From contig NZ_JBNFVY010000002.1 of the NCBI RefSeq assembly GCF_049943335.1, positions 355,121-419,120 of the forward strand: 64,000 nucleotides of DNA, read 5' to 3'. Position 1 is the stretch's first letter. Every line of letters starts with the position of its first letter. Shown here piece by piece: positions 1 through 8,047 of this stretch. The notes under the pieces were generated by a model. That model ran no database searches. It was not told where the DNA came from and was given only the letters and a program-made list of their open reading frames with translations. A program made the translations under genes and the position numbers. Source of the stretch: JBNFVY01 sp049943335 (lineage in GTDB: Bacteria > Pseudomonadota > Alphaproteobacteria > Rhodobacterales > Rhodobacteraceae).

Positions 1-36
1 TTTGCCCGCCGCGGCGCGTCATGGCACAGTATCGCC

Positions 37-312
37 ATGGCGCAAGTGGCAAGACATCTTCGCATCACCGGCCGCGTGCAGGGCGTGGCCTATCGCGCCT
101 GGACCCATGGCATGGCCACACAGCTTGGCCTGTCGGGCTGGGTGCAGAACCAGCATGACGGGTCGGTCATGGCACTGGTGGCCGGTGGCGACGCGGCGGT
201 CGACAAGATGATTTCCGCCTGCTGGGGCGGGCCCGGCGCGGCCCAGGTCAGCGACGTTCAGGTCACCCCTGCCGATCCGCCCGACACGCCCGGCTTTACT
301 ATCCTGCGCTAA
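37..312 (+). CDS. acyP: Acylphosphatase
   Basis: Cytosolic acylphosphatase, which hydrolyses the carboxyl-phosphate bond of small acyl phosphates. The 91-residue length is normal for the family. Both signatures are visible: the phosphate-binding loop GRVQGVAYR at residues 12-20 with catalytic Arg20, and GWVQNQHDGSV at 34-44 with catalytic Asn38. The ATG at 37 places the loop at the usual distance from the N terminus. It ends 60 nt before deoD on the same strand, so co-transcription is possible. Its promoter probably lies outside the window. No competing assignment is likely. Confidence 0.92.
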   Translation: MAQVARHLRITGRVQGVAYRAWTHGMATQLGLSGWVQNQHDGSVMALVAGGDAAVDKMISACWGGPGAAQVSDVQVTPADPPDTPGFTILR

Positions 313-372
313 GCGGTTGCCCTTCGCGGCTCAGCCGATACTCTGACCTGGCAGCAACTCAGGAGCGCGCGC

Positions 373-1080
373 ATGCCCACCCCCCATATCGGAGCCAACC
401 CCGGCGACATCGCTGAAACGGTCCTTTTGCCCGGCGATCCGCGCCGCGCCAAATGGGCTGCGGAAACCTTTCTTGACTCGCCTGTTCTGGTGAACGAAGT
501 GCGCGGCATGCTGGCCTATACCGGCACCTGGCAGGGCAACCGCGTCACCATCCATGGCACCGGCATGGGCATGGCGTCACTGTCGATCTATGTGAACGAG
601 CTGATTTCAGAATACGGCGCGCAGACCCTGATCCGCATCGGATCGTGCGGCGCAATGCAAAAAACGGTCAAGGTGCGCGACGTGATCATCGCGATGACCG
701 CCAGCACCCTGTCCACCCCGTCGCGCGGCATCTTTCGCGAGCTGAACTTTGCCCCCTGCGCCGATTATGGCCTGCTTGAGGCGGCCGTCGCCGCCGCCCG
801 CGCCAAGGGGACCGACACCCATGTGGGCGGGATCTATTCGTCAGACGTGTTTTACGACGAACGCCCGGACCTGACCGAAATCATGACGCGCCACGGCATA
901 CTTGGCGTGGAAATGGAGGCGGCCGAGCTGTACAACCTTGCAGCGCGCCATGGACGCCGCGCGCTGGCGGTCCTGACCGTGTCCGACCACCTGCTGACCC
1001 AGGAAGCGCTGCCGGCCCAGGACCGCGAACGCACCTTCGGCGACATGGTGGAAATCGCTCTGCAGGCGGCCTTCGCATGA
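373..1080 (+). CDS. deoD: Purine-nucleoside phosphorylase, DeoD type
   Basis: Phosphorolyses purine (deoxy)nucleosides to free base and (deoxy)ribose-1-phosphate in purine salvage. The 235 residues match the hexameric bacterial DeoD class (about 235-240). His5, the phosphate loop GDPRR at 21-25, Arg44 and Arg88, the nucleoside-binding segment GVEMEAAE at 178-185, and the base-contacting Ser204-Asp205 pair are all present. Asp at this last position marks DeoD-type enzymes that accept 6-amino and 6-oxo purines. The stop codon overlaps the next start (ATGA at 1077-1080), indicating translational coupling with the aldo/keto reductase. Confidence 0.95.
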   Translation: MPTPHIGANPGDIAETVLLPGDPRRAKWAAETFLDSPVLVNEVRGMLAYTGTWQGNRVTIHGTGMGMASLSIYVNELISEYGAQTLIRIGSCGAMQKTVKVRDVIIAMTASTLSTPSRGIFRELNFAPCADYGLLEAAVAAARAKGTDTHVGGIYSSDVFYDERPDLTEIMTRHGILGVEMEAAELYNLAARHGRRALAVLTVSDHLLTQEALPAQDRERTFGDMVEIALQAAFA

Positions 1081-2063
1081 GCCGTCCCAAGCGCAGATTC
1101 GGCGACCGCCAGGTCTGCGCCATCGGCTTTGGCGCCATGTCCTTTGCCGGGTTCTTTGGCGCTGCGGACGACGACGTGTCTATGGCCACGCTGGCCGCTG
1201 TCGTGGACGCGGGCATCGATCATTGGGACACCGCGAATATCTACGGCATGGGGCGCTCGGAACAGATCATCGGGCGCTATTTTTCCGAAGTTGGCGATCC
1301 GGGCGTACATCTGGCGACCAAGGCCAGCATCATCCCCGGCCCCCCGCGCCGCTTTTCCAATGATCGTGACCACCTGCGCAGCGAACTGGACGGCTCGCTG
1401 AAGCGGTTGAACCGCGACAAGGTCGACCTGTTCTACGCGCACCGAAAAGAAGCCGAACGCCCGATCGAAGAGCTGGCCGAAACCATGGCCGGCCTGATCG
1501 ATGAGGGGCTGATCGACGGCTACGGCCTGTCCGAGGTGTCGCCCGGCACGATCAAGCGCGCCCATGCGGTGCATCCGGTCACGGCGGTGCAGAACGAATA
1601 TTCGCTGTGGACGCGCCTGCCCGAACTGGGCGTGATCCAGACCTGCGCCGCCCTTGGGATCACCTTTGTGCCCTTTTCGCCCGTGGCGCGCGGGGCGTTC
1701 GGGCGGCACAACGTCAACCCCGCCGAATGGGCCGATGGCGACTTTCGCAAGGCCATTCCCCGCTTCATCGAACCAAACTGGTCGCTGAACCGGCAAACCA
1801 TCGACGCGCTGCGCGATCTGGCGACGGCCAAGGGCGTGACCCTGCCCGCCCTGGCGCTGGCGTGGATCCTGTCGCGCAACGATACGATGGTGCCGATTCC
1901 CGGCACGCGCACGGCCGAGCATATGCGCGATTGGCTGCCCGCCCTGGACATGACGCTGACCAAGAACGATCTGGCCCAGATCGACCGGATCGCCCCGGTC
2001 GGCTGGGCTTATGGCGACCGCTATTCAGAGGCGGCGAACATCGGGCCGGAACGCTATAGCTGA
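1077..2063 (+). CDS. Aldo/keto reductase
   Basis: NADPH-dependent aldo/keto reductase of the (beta/alpha)8 superfamily, 328 residues. The catalytic tetrad can be placed: Asp51 and Tyr56 in WDTANIYGMG, Lys82 in LATKAS, and His122 in DLFYAHR. The C-terminal cofactor region PIPGTRTAEHM is typical of the AKR11/AKR13-like bacterial subfamilies. The physiological substrate cannot be read from sequence. It starts inside the deoD stop (4-nt overlap), so the two are probably one transcript. That might suggest a role near nucleoside or pentose breakdown, but this is only inference. Confidence 0.9.
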   Translation: MSRPKRRFGDRQVCAIGFGAMSFAGFFGAADDDVSMATLAAVVDAGIDHWDTANIYGMGRSEQIIGRYFSEVGDPGVHLATKASIIPGPPRRFSNDRDHLRSELDGSLKRLNRDKVDLFYAHRKEAERPIEELAETMAGLIDEGLIDGYGLSEVSPGTIKRAHAVHPVTAVQNEYSLWTRLPELGVIQTCAALGITFVPFSPVARGAFGRHNVNPAEWADGDFRKAIPRFIEPNWSLNRQTIDALRDLATAKGVTLPALALAWILSRNDTMVPIPGTRTAEHMRDWLPALDMTLTKNDLAQIDRIAPVGWAYGDRYSEAANIGPERYS

Positions 2064-2071
2064 CCGGCGCC

Positions 2072-2218
2072 TTACGCCTCGTAATAGGCGTACATCTGTT
2101 CGATTGCACTGAGCTGGCGCTCGGGCCGCGGGGCGGGTGTCTGGGGGGCGTAGTAGGCATCGCTCTCGGGCCAGATGATCGCGGCCTGCTTGGCCAGTTT
2201 GGGATCATGGTTGGACAT
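2072..2218 (-). CDS. Small conserved-looking protein, 48 aa
   Basis: A short minus-strand reading frame from an ATG at 2218 to a TAA at 2072 encodes 48 residues. It begins MSNHDPKLAKQ and ends in a Tyr/Glu-rich tail (LSAIEQMYAYYEA). A Shine-Dalgarno-like GAAAGACAG stretch lies just upstream. The tail motif looks like a short family I associate with Rhodobacteraceae, but the function is unknown to me. It has no signal peptide, membrane segment or metal motif. It converges on the aldo/keto reductase with only 8 nt between the stops. The composition is coding-like, and the protein is easily missed because it falls under common length cut-offs. Confidence 0.6.
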   Translation of the reverse strand: MSNHDPKLAKQAAIIWPESDAYYAPQTPAPRPERQLSAIEQMYAYYEA

Positions 2219-2333
2219 GGGACTGTCTTTCGTTAGTAGCTCTCCCTACCGCATGACCTAGTCATGACGGCAGCGATCCACATCCCATAATCGGGCAATC
2301 CCGGCATGATCTGGGTGCAAGCAACCGCCCGGA

Positions 2334-2783
2334 TCAGGGCAGGCGCGTGACCTGGCGCGTGATCGTGTCAACCGACCAGCGGGTGACTTGCGTGGGGCAG
2401 CAGCGCGGCTCGTTCGGGCCCAGCATCGTGGTGGTGATTTCGACCCTGCCGGGGAAAAACCGTGCCTCGCGCGGGGACGTTCCGTACAGGCCCTCAACCG
2501 GGCCGGCGAACACCCATCCGCCTTCGATGTGATGGAACAACCCGACGTTCAGCATGACCGCGTTGCCGCCCACGCGGTTGCCGTAATAGTGAAAGCCCAG
2601 GGCCACGTCTGCGGCGGCCGGGTTCATGTTGTCGGGAAAAAGTTCGGCCGGACCTTCGCCCGGCCGAATATCAAGGCCCTGTCGGGCCAGCGGATCGATA
2701 AAGCGCCACGCAGTCTGGGCGGCGTCCTGCGCGCCCGCCAAAGCGGGCCACAGCGCCAGCGCCAGAACCGCCAGCCGCCACAT
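2334..2783 (-). CDS. Secreted protein of unknown function
   Basis: The 149-residue product begins with a clear Sec signal (MWRLAVLALALWPALAGAQ, cleavage probably after Ala-Gly-Ala near residue 18). The mature domain is small and has no motif I recognise; it contains a Cys-Cys pair (EPRCCPTQ). The ATG at 2783 overlaps the sdhB stop (TGA at 2783-2785), so it is translationally coupled to the end of the sdh operon. A GTG one codon upstream is also possible. The position suggests a periplasmic factor co-produced with complex II. No function can be claimed. Confidence 0.75.
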   Translation of the reverse strand: MWRLAVLALALWPALAGAQDAAQTAWRFIDPLARQGLDIRPGEGPAELFPDNMNPAAADVALGFHYYGNRVGGNAVMLNVGLFHHIEGGWVFAGPVEGLYGTSPREARFFPGRVEITTTMLGPNEPRCCPTQVTRWSVDTITRQVTRLP

Positions 2784-3559
2784 CACACGACCCGGTCAAC
2801 CATCATGTGCTTGATCTCGGCGATGGCTTTTGCCGGGTTCAGACCCTTGGGACAGGTCTTGGCACAGTTCATGATCGTATGGCAGCGATACAGCTTGAAC
2901 GGGTCTTCCAGGAAATCCAGACGCTCGCCGGTCGCTTCGTCGCGGCTGTCGATGATCCAGCGATAGGCATGCAGCAGTGCCGCCGGCCCCAAGTATTCTT
3001 CGCTGTTCCACCAGTACGACGGACAGGCCGTGCTGCACGAGGCGCACATCACGCATTCATACAGCCCGTCCAGTTTCTTGCGATCCTCGATCGACTGGCG
3101 CCATTCCTTGGCCGGACGATTCGTCTTGGTTTCCAGCCACGGCATGATCGACGCGTGCTGCGCATAAAACAGCGTGAGATCCGGGATCAAATCCTTGACC
3201 ACCGGCATGTGCGGCAGCGGGTAAATCCGGACATCGCCCTTGATCTCGTCCAGCCCATAGATGCAGGCCAGCGTGTTGATCCCGTCGATGTTCATCGCGC
3301 AAGATCCGCAGATGCCTTCGCGGCACGAGCGGCGGAAGGTCAGCGTGGGGTCGATCTCGTTCTTGATCTTGATCAGCGCGTCCAGAACCATGGGGCCGCA
3401 TTTGTCCATGTCGATGAAATAGGTATCGACGCGCGGGGTTTGCCCATCATCAGGGTTCCAGCGATAGATCTGGAACTTGCGGACGTTGTTGCCGTCCGGC
3501 TTGGGCCAGGTCTTGCCAGTCGTGATCTTCGAGTTCTTGGGGAGCGAAAATTGAACCAT
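2783..3559 (-). CDS. sdhB: Succinate dehydrogenase iron-sulfur subunit
   Basis: Complex II electron-transfer subunit that carries electrons from FAD in SdhA to the quinone site through three Fe-S clusters. The [2Fe-2S] ligands are Cys79, Cys84, Cys87 and Cys99 (CREGICGSC plus a downstream Cys). The [4Fe-4S] and [3Fe-4S] clusters use Cys169/172/175 and Cys179, Cys226, Cys232 and Cys236 (CVMCASCSTACP and CHTIMNCAKTCP). Length is 258 residues, as expected. The start at 3559 has a strong AAGGAGA Shine-Dalgarno 7 nt upstream. It follows sdhA by 11 nt in the operon sdhC-sdhD-sdhA-sdhB. Confidence 0.98.
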   Translation of the reverse strand: MVQFSLPKNSKITTGKTWPKPDGNNVRKFQIYRWNPDDGQTPRVDTYFIDMDKCGPMVLDALIKIKNEIDPTLTFRRSCREGICGSCAMNIDGINTLACIYGLDEIKGDVRIYPLPHMPVVKDLIPDLTLFYAQHASIMPWLETKTNRPAKEWRQSIEDRKKLDGLYECVMCASCSTACPSYWWNSEEYLGPAALLHAYRWIIDSRDEATGERLDFLEDPFKLYRCHTIMNCAKTCPKGLNPAKAIAEIKHMMVDRVV

Positions 3560-3570
3560 GTCGTATCTCC

Positions 3571-5379
3571 TTAGAACGTCCGCGCTTTGGGCGCGATTTT
3601 CTTGAGGCTGATGCCGCCTTCGGATTCGCTGGACAGCGGATCGGTGATGACGGGGCGGTAGGACAGCGTGACCTTGTTGCCATCAACGCGCGACACCGTG
3701 TGCACGCGCCAGTTTTCGTCGTCACGCGCGGTGTGGTCTTCCATCGCGTGGGCGCCGCGGCTTTCCTTGCGTGCCTCTGCGCCCACGATAGTGGCCAGCG
3801 CATTGGGCATCAGGTTGGTCAGTTCCAGCGTTTCCATCAGGTCGCTGTTCCAGATCAGGCTGCGGTCGGTGACGGCCAGATCGCCCAGCTTGGCGGCGAT
3901 CGCGGTCATCTTTTCGACGCCTTCCTGCAGCGTCTTGTCGGTGCGGAACACTGCGGCGTCCTGTTGCATGGTGCGCTGCATTTCCAGCCGCAATTCGGCC
4001 GTCGGCGTGCCGCCCGATGCGTTGCGCAGCGTGTCGAACCGGTCGAACGCCTTGTCGACGCTGGCCTTGTTCAGTGTCGGGTTCGGGGCCGACGCATCGA
4101 CAATTTCGCCTGCGCGGATGGCCGCGGCGCGGCCAAAGACCACCAGGTCGATCAGCGAATTCGATCCAAGGCGGTTCGCGCCATGCACCGAAGCACACCC
4201 CGCTTCGCCCACCGCCATCAGGCCCGGCACAACCTGGTTCGGTTTGCCTTCGGTCGGGTTCAGAACCTCGCCCCAGTAATTCGTCGGGATGCCGCCCATG
4301 TTGTAATGCACGGTCGGCAGAACCGGGATCGGTTCCTTGTTCACGTCAACCCCGGCGAAGATCTTTGCGCTTTCCGAAATGCCCGGCAGGCGTTCGGCCA
4401 GCGCTTCGGCGGGCAGGTGATTGAGGTTCAGGTGAATGTGATCGCCGTGTTCGCCCACACCGCGCCCTTCGCGGATTTCCATCGTCATCGACCGGCTGAC
4501 ATAGTCGCGCGGCGCAAGGTCCTTGTACTGGGGCGCATACCGCTCCATGAACCGTTCGCCTTCGCTGTTGGTCAGATAGCCGCCTTCGCCGCGGGCGCCT
4601 TCGGTGATCAGGCAGCCCGAGCCGTAGATGCCGGTGGGGTGGAACTGCACGAATTCCATATCCTGCAGCGCCAGGCCCGCACGGGCCACCATGCCGCCGC
4701 CATCACCGGTACAGGTGTGCGCCGACGTGGCGCTGAAATAGGCGCGCCCGTAGCCGCCCGTGGCCAGCACGACCATCTTGGCGTTGAACACATGCATCGT
4801 GCCGTCGTCCAGCTTCCAGCAGACGACGCCCTGACATTGCCCATCGTCCGACATGATCAAGTCGATGGCGAAATATTCGATGTAGAATTCGGCGTTATTC
4901 TTCAGCGACTGACCATAGAGCGTGTGCAGGATCGCGTGGCCGGTCCGGTCGGCGGCGGCGCAGGTCCGCTGCACCGCGGGGCCTTCGCCAAATTCGGTGG
5001 TATGGCCGCCAAAGGGGCGCTGATAGATCTTGCCTTCTTCGGTCCGGCTGAAGGGCACGCCATAGTGCTCAAGCTCATAGACCGCCTTGGGCGCCTCGCG
5101 GGTCAGGTATTCCATGGCATCGGTGTCACCCAGCCAATCAGACCCTTTCACCGTGTCATACATGTGCCACTGCCAGTGGTCGGGGCCCATGTTGCTCAGC
5201 GATGCGGCGATACCGCCCTGGGCCGCCACCGTGTGCGAGCGGGTCGGGAACACCTTGGTCACGCAAGCGGTGCGCAGACCCTGTTCGGCCATGCCCAGCG
5301 TGGCGCGCAAGCCAGCGCCACCGGCGCCCACGACAACCACGTCATATTCATGGGTTTCGTATTCGTATGTAGCAGTCAT
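3571..5379 (-). CDS. sdhA: Succinate dehydrogenase flavoprotein subunit
   Basis: Catalytic subunit of complex II, oxidising succinate to fumarate in the TCA cycle on the cytoplasmic face of the membrane. The dinucleotide fold VVVGAGGAGLRA (residues 15-26) is followed by SHTVAAQGG with His49, the covalent FAD attachment site. The substrate/active-site segments (RPFGGHTTEFG and the C-terminal capping-domain Arg region) are intact. The start at 5379 (MTATYEYETHEY) is preferred over an in-frame codon 48 nt upstream because it matches the family N terminus and has a GGAAGG ribosome site. Length is 602 residues, as usual. Confidence 0.98.
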   Translation of the reverse strand: MTATYEYETHEYDVVVVGAGGAGLRATLGMAEQGLRTACVTKVFPTRSHTVAAQGGIAASLSNMGPDHWQWHMYDTVKGSDWLGDTDAMEYLTREAPKAVYELEHYGVPFSRTEEGKIYQRPFGGHTTEFGEGPAVQRTCAAADRTGHAILHTLYGQSLKNNAEFYIEYFAIDLIMSDDGQCQGVVCWKLDDGTMHVFNAKMVVLATGGYGRAYFSATSAHTCTGDGGGMVARAGLALQDMEFVQFHPTGIYGSGCLITEGARGEGGYLTNSEGERFMERYAPQYKDLAPRDYVSRSMTMEIREGRGVGEHGDHIHLNLNHLPAEALAERLPGISESAKIFAGVDVNKEPIPVLPTVHYNMGGIPTNYWGEVLNPTEGKPNQVVPGLMAVGEAGCASVHGANRLGSNSLIDLVVFGRAAAIRAGEIVDASAPNPTLNKASVDKAFDRFDTLRNASGGTPTAELRLEMQRTMQQDAAVFRTDKTLQEGVEKMTAIAAKLGDLAVTDRSLIWNSDLMETLELTNLMPNALATIVGAEARKESRGAHAMEDHTARDDENWRVHTVSRVDGNKVTLSYRPVITDPLSSESEGGISLKKIAPKARTF

Positions 5380-5401
5380 TGTTTTTGATCCTTCCCGCGC
5401 A

Positions 5402-5773
5402 TCAAAGGGCGAGTTTGGCCAAGGCAAACAGCCCCGCCGCCATCATCGTGTAGACCACCGCGGAGGCCGCGATCAGGGTCAGTTTGCGGGCCGTGCCGCC
5501 GATGTAGTCTTCGACAGCCTCTTCGATTTCCATCTTGATGTGGTTCAGACCCACGATCAGGCCCAATGCCATGATGATCGCCGGAACCGGACGGGCGAAA
5601 TAGGCCAGCACGCCCTCGTAGCTGCGGCCAAGCGCGCAGCCAAAGGTGATGATCAGCAACGGCATCAGCACGACCATCAGGATCGACGATACCAGCATTT
5701 TCCAGTGGTGCTCGGTGCCCTTGCGGCCGGCGCCCAGCCCCTCGGCGCGTTTGCGGTCAGTGATGTAACGCAT
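5402..5773 (-). CDS. sdhD: Succinate dehydrogenase membrane anchor subunit
   Basis: Small integral-membrane anchor of complex II, 123 residues. It shows three predicted transmembrane helices (about residues 28-48, 60-80 and 98-120). The segment GLNHIKMEIEEAVEDYI corresponds to the conserved His/Asp region that contributes to quinone and heme b environments in SdhD. It lies second in the operon, 12 nt after sdhC and 22 nt before sdhA. Sequence identity across SdhD proteins is generally low, so the assignment rests on position, length and topology as well as that motif. Confidence 0.93.
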   Translation of the reverse strand: MRYITDRKRAEGLGAGRKGTEHHWKMLVSSILMVVLMPLLIITFGCALGRSYEGVLAYFARPVPAIIMALGLIVGLNHIKMEIEEAVEDYIGGTARKLTLIAASAVVYTMMAAGLFALAKLAL

Positions 5774-5785
5774 GGCTCGGCCCCC

Positions 5786-6175
5786 CTACAGCACGATAAC
5801 GGTCAAAATGGCCAGCACGCTCGCCCCGGCGAACATGGCCCAGCCCAGTTTTTCGGCGGTCTCCAATTCCAGCCCATAGCCGAAGTCCCAGATCACGTGG
5901 CGCAGGCGGCCCAGAACGTGATACCAGATCGCCCAGGCGGCCAGCAGCCATACCAGCGTGCCGAACCAGCTGCGCAGCAGCCCGTCAACAGTGGCGAAAT
6001 ATTCGGCGCCGGTGGCGGCGGCAAACAGCCACCAGATCACCAGCAGCGCCGATCCCAGCGACGCAATCGCGGTGATGCGGATCATGATTGACGACATCGA
6101 CGTGATCTGCGGCCGGTAATACGGGCCGATCATGAAGGGCGAGAGCGGGCGGTTGCCCTGGTTGACTTCAGGCAT
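5786..6175 (-). CDS. sdhC: Succinate dehydrogenase cytochrome b556 subunit
   Basis: First gene of the sdh operon. The 129-residue product has the SdhC hallmarks: the N-terminal RPLSPFMIGPYYRPQITSMSSI segment forming part of the quinone pocket, and HVLGRLRHVIWD carrying the conserved heme-proximal histidines, with three transmembrane helices. SdhC and SdhD together anchor SdhAB and reduce ubiquinone. The leader upstream carries three copies of TGTGATCACA or a one-base variant, and a plausible promoter at 6260-6288, so control of the whole operon probably acts here. Confidence 0.95.
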   Translation of the reverse strand: MPEVNQGNRPLSPFMIGPYYRPQITSMSSIMIRITAIASLGSALLVIWWLFAAATGAEYFATVDGLLRSWFGTLVWLLAAWAIWYHVLGRLRHVIWDFGYGLELETAEKLGWAMFAGASVLAILTVIVL

Positions 6176-6259
6176 GGCGTGTCCCTTTTCGCTAGGTGCG
6201 CGCTCGGTGCGCGCGGCACATTGCTTTTCACGTGTATTAGCGCCTTTCTTTCGGGCGAG

Positions 6260-6288
6260 TCACTAACCGTGAGCGTTATCAGAGGCAA
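6260..6288 (-). promoter_or_regulatory. Candidate sdhC promoter
   Basis: On the minus strand TTGCCT (6283-6288) and TAGTGA (6260-6265) are separated by 17 nt, a reasonable sigma-70-like arrangement for an alphaproteobacterium. They lie about 85 nt before the sdhC start and just downstream of the paired palindromes at 6321-6351. The -10 element is a weak match, so this is a proposal only. Confidence 0.35.
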
Positions 6289-6320
6289 TTTTTGTCTCTG
6301 ATGTGAACATTCTCGGTCGA

Positions 6321-6351
6321 TGTGATCACACCCGCGCCAAACGTGATCACA
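6321..6351. promoter_or_regulatory. Paired TGTGATCACA operators upstream of sdhC
   Basis: A perfect 10-bp palindrome TGTGATCACA at 6321-6330 and CGTGATCACA at 6342-6351 have centres exactly 21 bp apart, so they sit on one helix face. The same pair with the same spacing lies upstream of sucC (12101-12131). The half-sites are joined without a spacer, unlike the CRP/FNR arrangement. This is the type of site bound by dimeric winged-helix regulators of the GntR class. The bound protein is unknown. Confidence 0.7.
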
Positions 6352-6429
6352 TATACCGGAAAGCCCGGGTAAAAACCTCGGGTTTTTGGGGGGCTTGGCC
6401 CGCATCCTGCCCCGATTGCCCGGAAAAAA

Positions 6430-6439
6430 TGTGATCACA
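6430..6439. promoter_or_regulatory. Third TGTGATCACA site of the sdh upstream region
   Basis: A perfect copy of the 10-bp palindrome, about 90 bp further upstream of sdhC than the 21-bp-spaced pair. It could act as an auxiliary or looping site. It is flanked by AT-rich sequence (AAAAAA on the left, AA on the right). Confidence 0.55.
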
Positions 6440-6805
6440 AAATGCGGTGCGGGTTGCGCCTGCGCGCCGGCGCGGGGCCTTTTTGCACCCCGATTTGCCA
6501 CGGCGACCAGCGTTTTGGGCCACAGCTTGCAATAGATCGGGGCAAACCGGCCTGCATTTCGACCAATTGGATGACGGCGGTTTCAACCCCGTATCGGTCG
6601 GCTGTTTCGGGTACGGGCCAACCTGTCGCGGCTTGGATCGGGGCATGGGTCGCGGCGGCGCTGCCGCATCGCCGCGGCCCTCGCGCGCGCCCACCCCGCG
6701 GCGCAGGCCAGCGGGCTGACCGTCGGCCGCAGTTGCGCCGCAGTTTCCTGGTATCTGGTTATCGAGCCCTCAAGTACCGGGGCGGCAGATTACCGGGTCA
6801 TCCGA
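6440..6805. other. Intergenic stretch between mch and the sdh control region
   Basis: About 365 bases without a convincing gene. Reading frames here on both strands are Arg/Pro-rich, lack family motifs, and are best read as GC-driven chance frames. The only element I can support is the palindrome at 6430-6439 on its edge. The end nearest mch contains short CCGG-rich repeats (taccggg, ttaccgggtca) but no hairpin followed by a T-run. Confidence 0.6.
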
Positions 6806-7840
6806 TTACTGGGGCATCAGCGCCCAGTAATCCAGATCCAGCAGCACGTCGGGCAGGTATTTTCCATCCTCGCCCTTCAACGCAAAGTCCGGCGCGCCGT
6901 GTTTGGTGGCGACCAGCCGCAGGCGAATCGCGCCGACGCCCGGCGCGGGCGTGTCGGCTTTGTCCAACACCTCGCTCCAGGCGCGCACCGTATCGCCCGA
7001 GAAGCACGGGTTGGCATGTGCGCCCGCGTTCAAACCGACGATCATCTGCGCGTTGGCCAGCCCGTTAAAGCTCAGGGCGCGGGCCATGGAAATGATGTGA
7101 CCGCCATAGATCAGGCGTTTGCCGTCCTCGCGGTTGGTGGCGTCGAAATGCACCTTGGCCGTGTTCTGCCACAGGCGCGTGGCCAGCATGTGCTCGGCCT
7201 CTTCGATGGTCACGCCGTCCACGTGGTCGATCTTTTCGCCCACCTCGTAATCGCCCCAGCGGTGCGGCTCGCCGGCCTGGGTGAAATCGTAACCCGAAAA
7301 ATCCAGGCCCTCGGGGATCATCAGATCGCCGGCATCGACGCTCTTGGCCAGGTCGGGGATCACGGTGGCGGGCGCGTCGGCATCCAGATCGCGCTTGCGC
7401 ACCATCACCCAGCGCACATATTCCATGACCGTTTCGCCATGCTGGTTGGTGCCGCGCGTGCGCACGTACACCACGCCCGATTTGCCGTTTGAATTCTGCT
7501 TCAGCCCGATCACTTCGGACGATGAAAGCAGCGTATCGCCCGGCCAGACCGGTTTCAGCCAGCGCCCTTCGCCATAGCCCAGGTTCGCCACCGCGTTCAG
7601 CGAAATATCCGGCACCGATTTGCCGAACACCACGTGAAAGGCGATCAGGTCATCCATCGGGCTGGCAGGCAACCCGCTGGCCTGCGCAAACGCGTCCGAG
7701 GAATAGAGCGCATGGCGCGCCGGGTAGAGCGCGTGATACATCGCCCGCTCGCCCCCCGATACGGTGCGTGGCACAGCATGCGCGATCACGTCGCCCAGCC
7801 GATAGTCTTCGAAAAAGCGGCCCGCGTTGGTCTTGCCCAT
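6806..7840 (-). CDS. mch: Mesaconyl-CoA hydratase (beta-methylmalyl-CoA dehydratase)
   Basis: Double-hotdog MaoC-type hydratase interconverting mesaconyl-CoA and (2R,3S)-beta-methylmalyl-CoA in the ethylmalonyl-CoA pathway of acetyl-CoA assimilation. The product has 344 residues from the ATG at 7840, beginning MGKTNAGRFFEDYRLGD. The two MaoC-like halves are visible: FEDYRLGDVI with YSSDAFAQ in the first, WGDYEVGEKIDH with YGGHIISMARAL in the second. The assignment is supported by the neighbouring malyl-CoA thioesterase gene and by my recollection of the same order in Rhodobacter. Its start overlaps the upstream DUF1737 gene stop by one base. Confidence 0.9.
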   Translation of the reverse strand: MGKTNAGRFFEDYRLGDVIAHAVPRTVSGGERAMYHALYPARHALYSSDAFAQASGLPASPMDDLIAFHVVFGKSVPDISLNAVANLGYGEGRWLKPVWPGDTLLSSSEVIGLKQNSNGKSGVVYVRTRGTNQHGETVMEYVRWVMVRKRDLDADAPATVIPDLAKSVDAGDLMIPEGLDFSGYDFTQAGEPHRWGDYEVGEKIDHVDGVTIEEAEHMLATRLWQNTAKVHFDATNREDGKRLIYGGHIISMARALSFNGLANAQMIVGLNAGAHANPCFSGDTVRAWSEVLDKADTPAPGVGAIRLRLVATKHGAPDFALKGEDGKYLPDVLLDLDYWALMPQ

Positions 7841-8043
7841 CAGAATTCCCCCAGATTCACTTCGGGGAAATAGGTCCCCTCGCCGTCTTTGATCACCGCC
7901 TGCCCGCAGCGCATCTTGCCCGTGTCGGGGCATGGCGCATAGACGGGCGAGCCGAACAGGCTCCACCCTTCGTTCAGGGCCTTGGTGACCTTGTGGCAAA
8001 ACTCCGACGTGTCGTCGCCGGTCAGGAAACGATAAGCTCTCAT
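7840..8043 (-). CDS. DUF1737-type small protein
   Basis: A 67-residue protein starting MRAYRFLTGDDTSEFCHKVTKALNEGW. It fits the DUF1737 pattern: a short alpha/beta domain with the conserved FxxxVxxxLNxGWxLxGSP core (here GWSLFGSPVY). A following half carries CPDTGKMRCGQAVIKD with two cysteines. The function is unknown. The ATG at 8043 is preferred over an in-frame start 66 nt upstream, which would overlap the nnrU-like gene. It is coupled to mch by a one-base stop/start overlap, so it may be a small partner of ethylmalonyl-CoA pathway enzymes; that is inference only. Confidence 0.82.
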   Translation of the reverse strand: MRAYRFLTGDDTSEFCHKVTKALNEGWSLFGSPVYAPCPDTGKMRCGQAVIKDGEGTYFPEVNLGEF

Positions 8044-8047
8044 GCAG

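Noticed and set aside
852..1922. 356-codon frame opposite deoD and the aldo/keto reductase
   Set aside because: It covers two certain genes on the other strand and reads as a GC-driven shadow without family features.
2388..2966. 192-codon plus-strand frame over the secreted protein and sdhB
   Set aside because: Antisense to genes with a clear signal peptide and Fe-S motifs.
3700..5388. Long open frame (562 codons) opposite sdhA
   Set aside because: It is the antisense of a certain sdhA gene, rich in His/Arg/Gly as expected from high-GC codon shadows, and has no motif.
6321..6351. CRP/FNR site
   Set aside because: The half-sites TGTGA and TCACA are directly abutted, without the 4-6 bp spacer such proteins require.
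6442..7068. 208-codon frame in the sdh-mch gap
   Set aside because: Arg/Pro/Ser-rich, runs into the mch gene on the other strand, has no ribosome site, and the palindromes indicate regulatory DNA.
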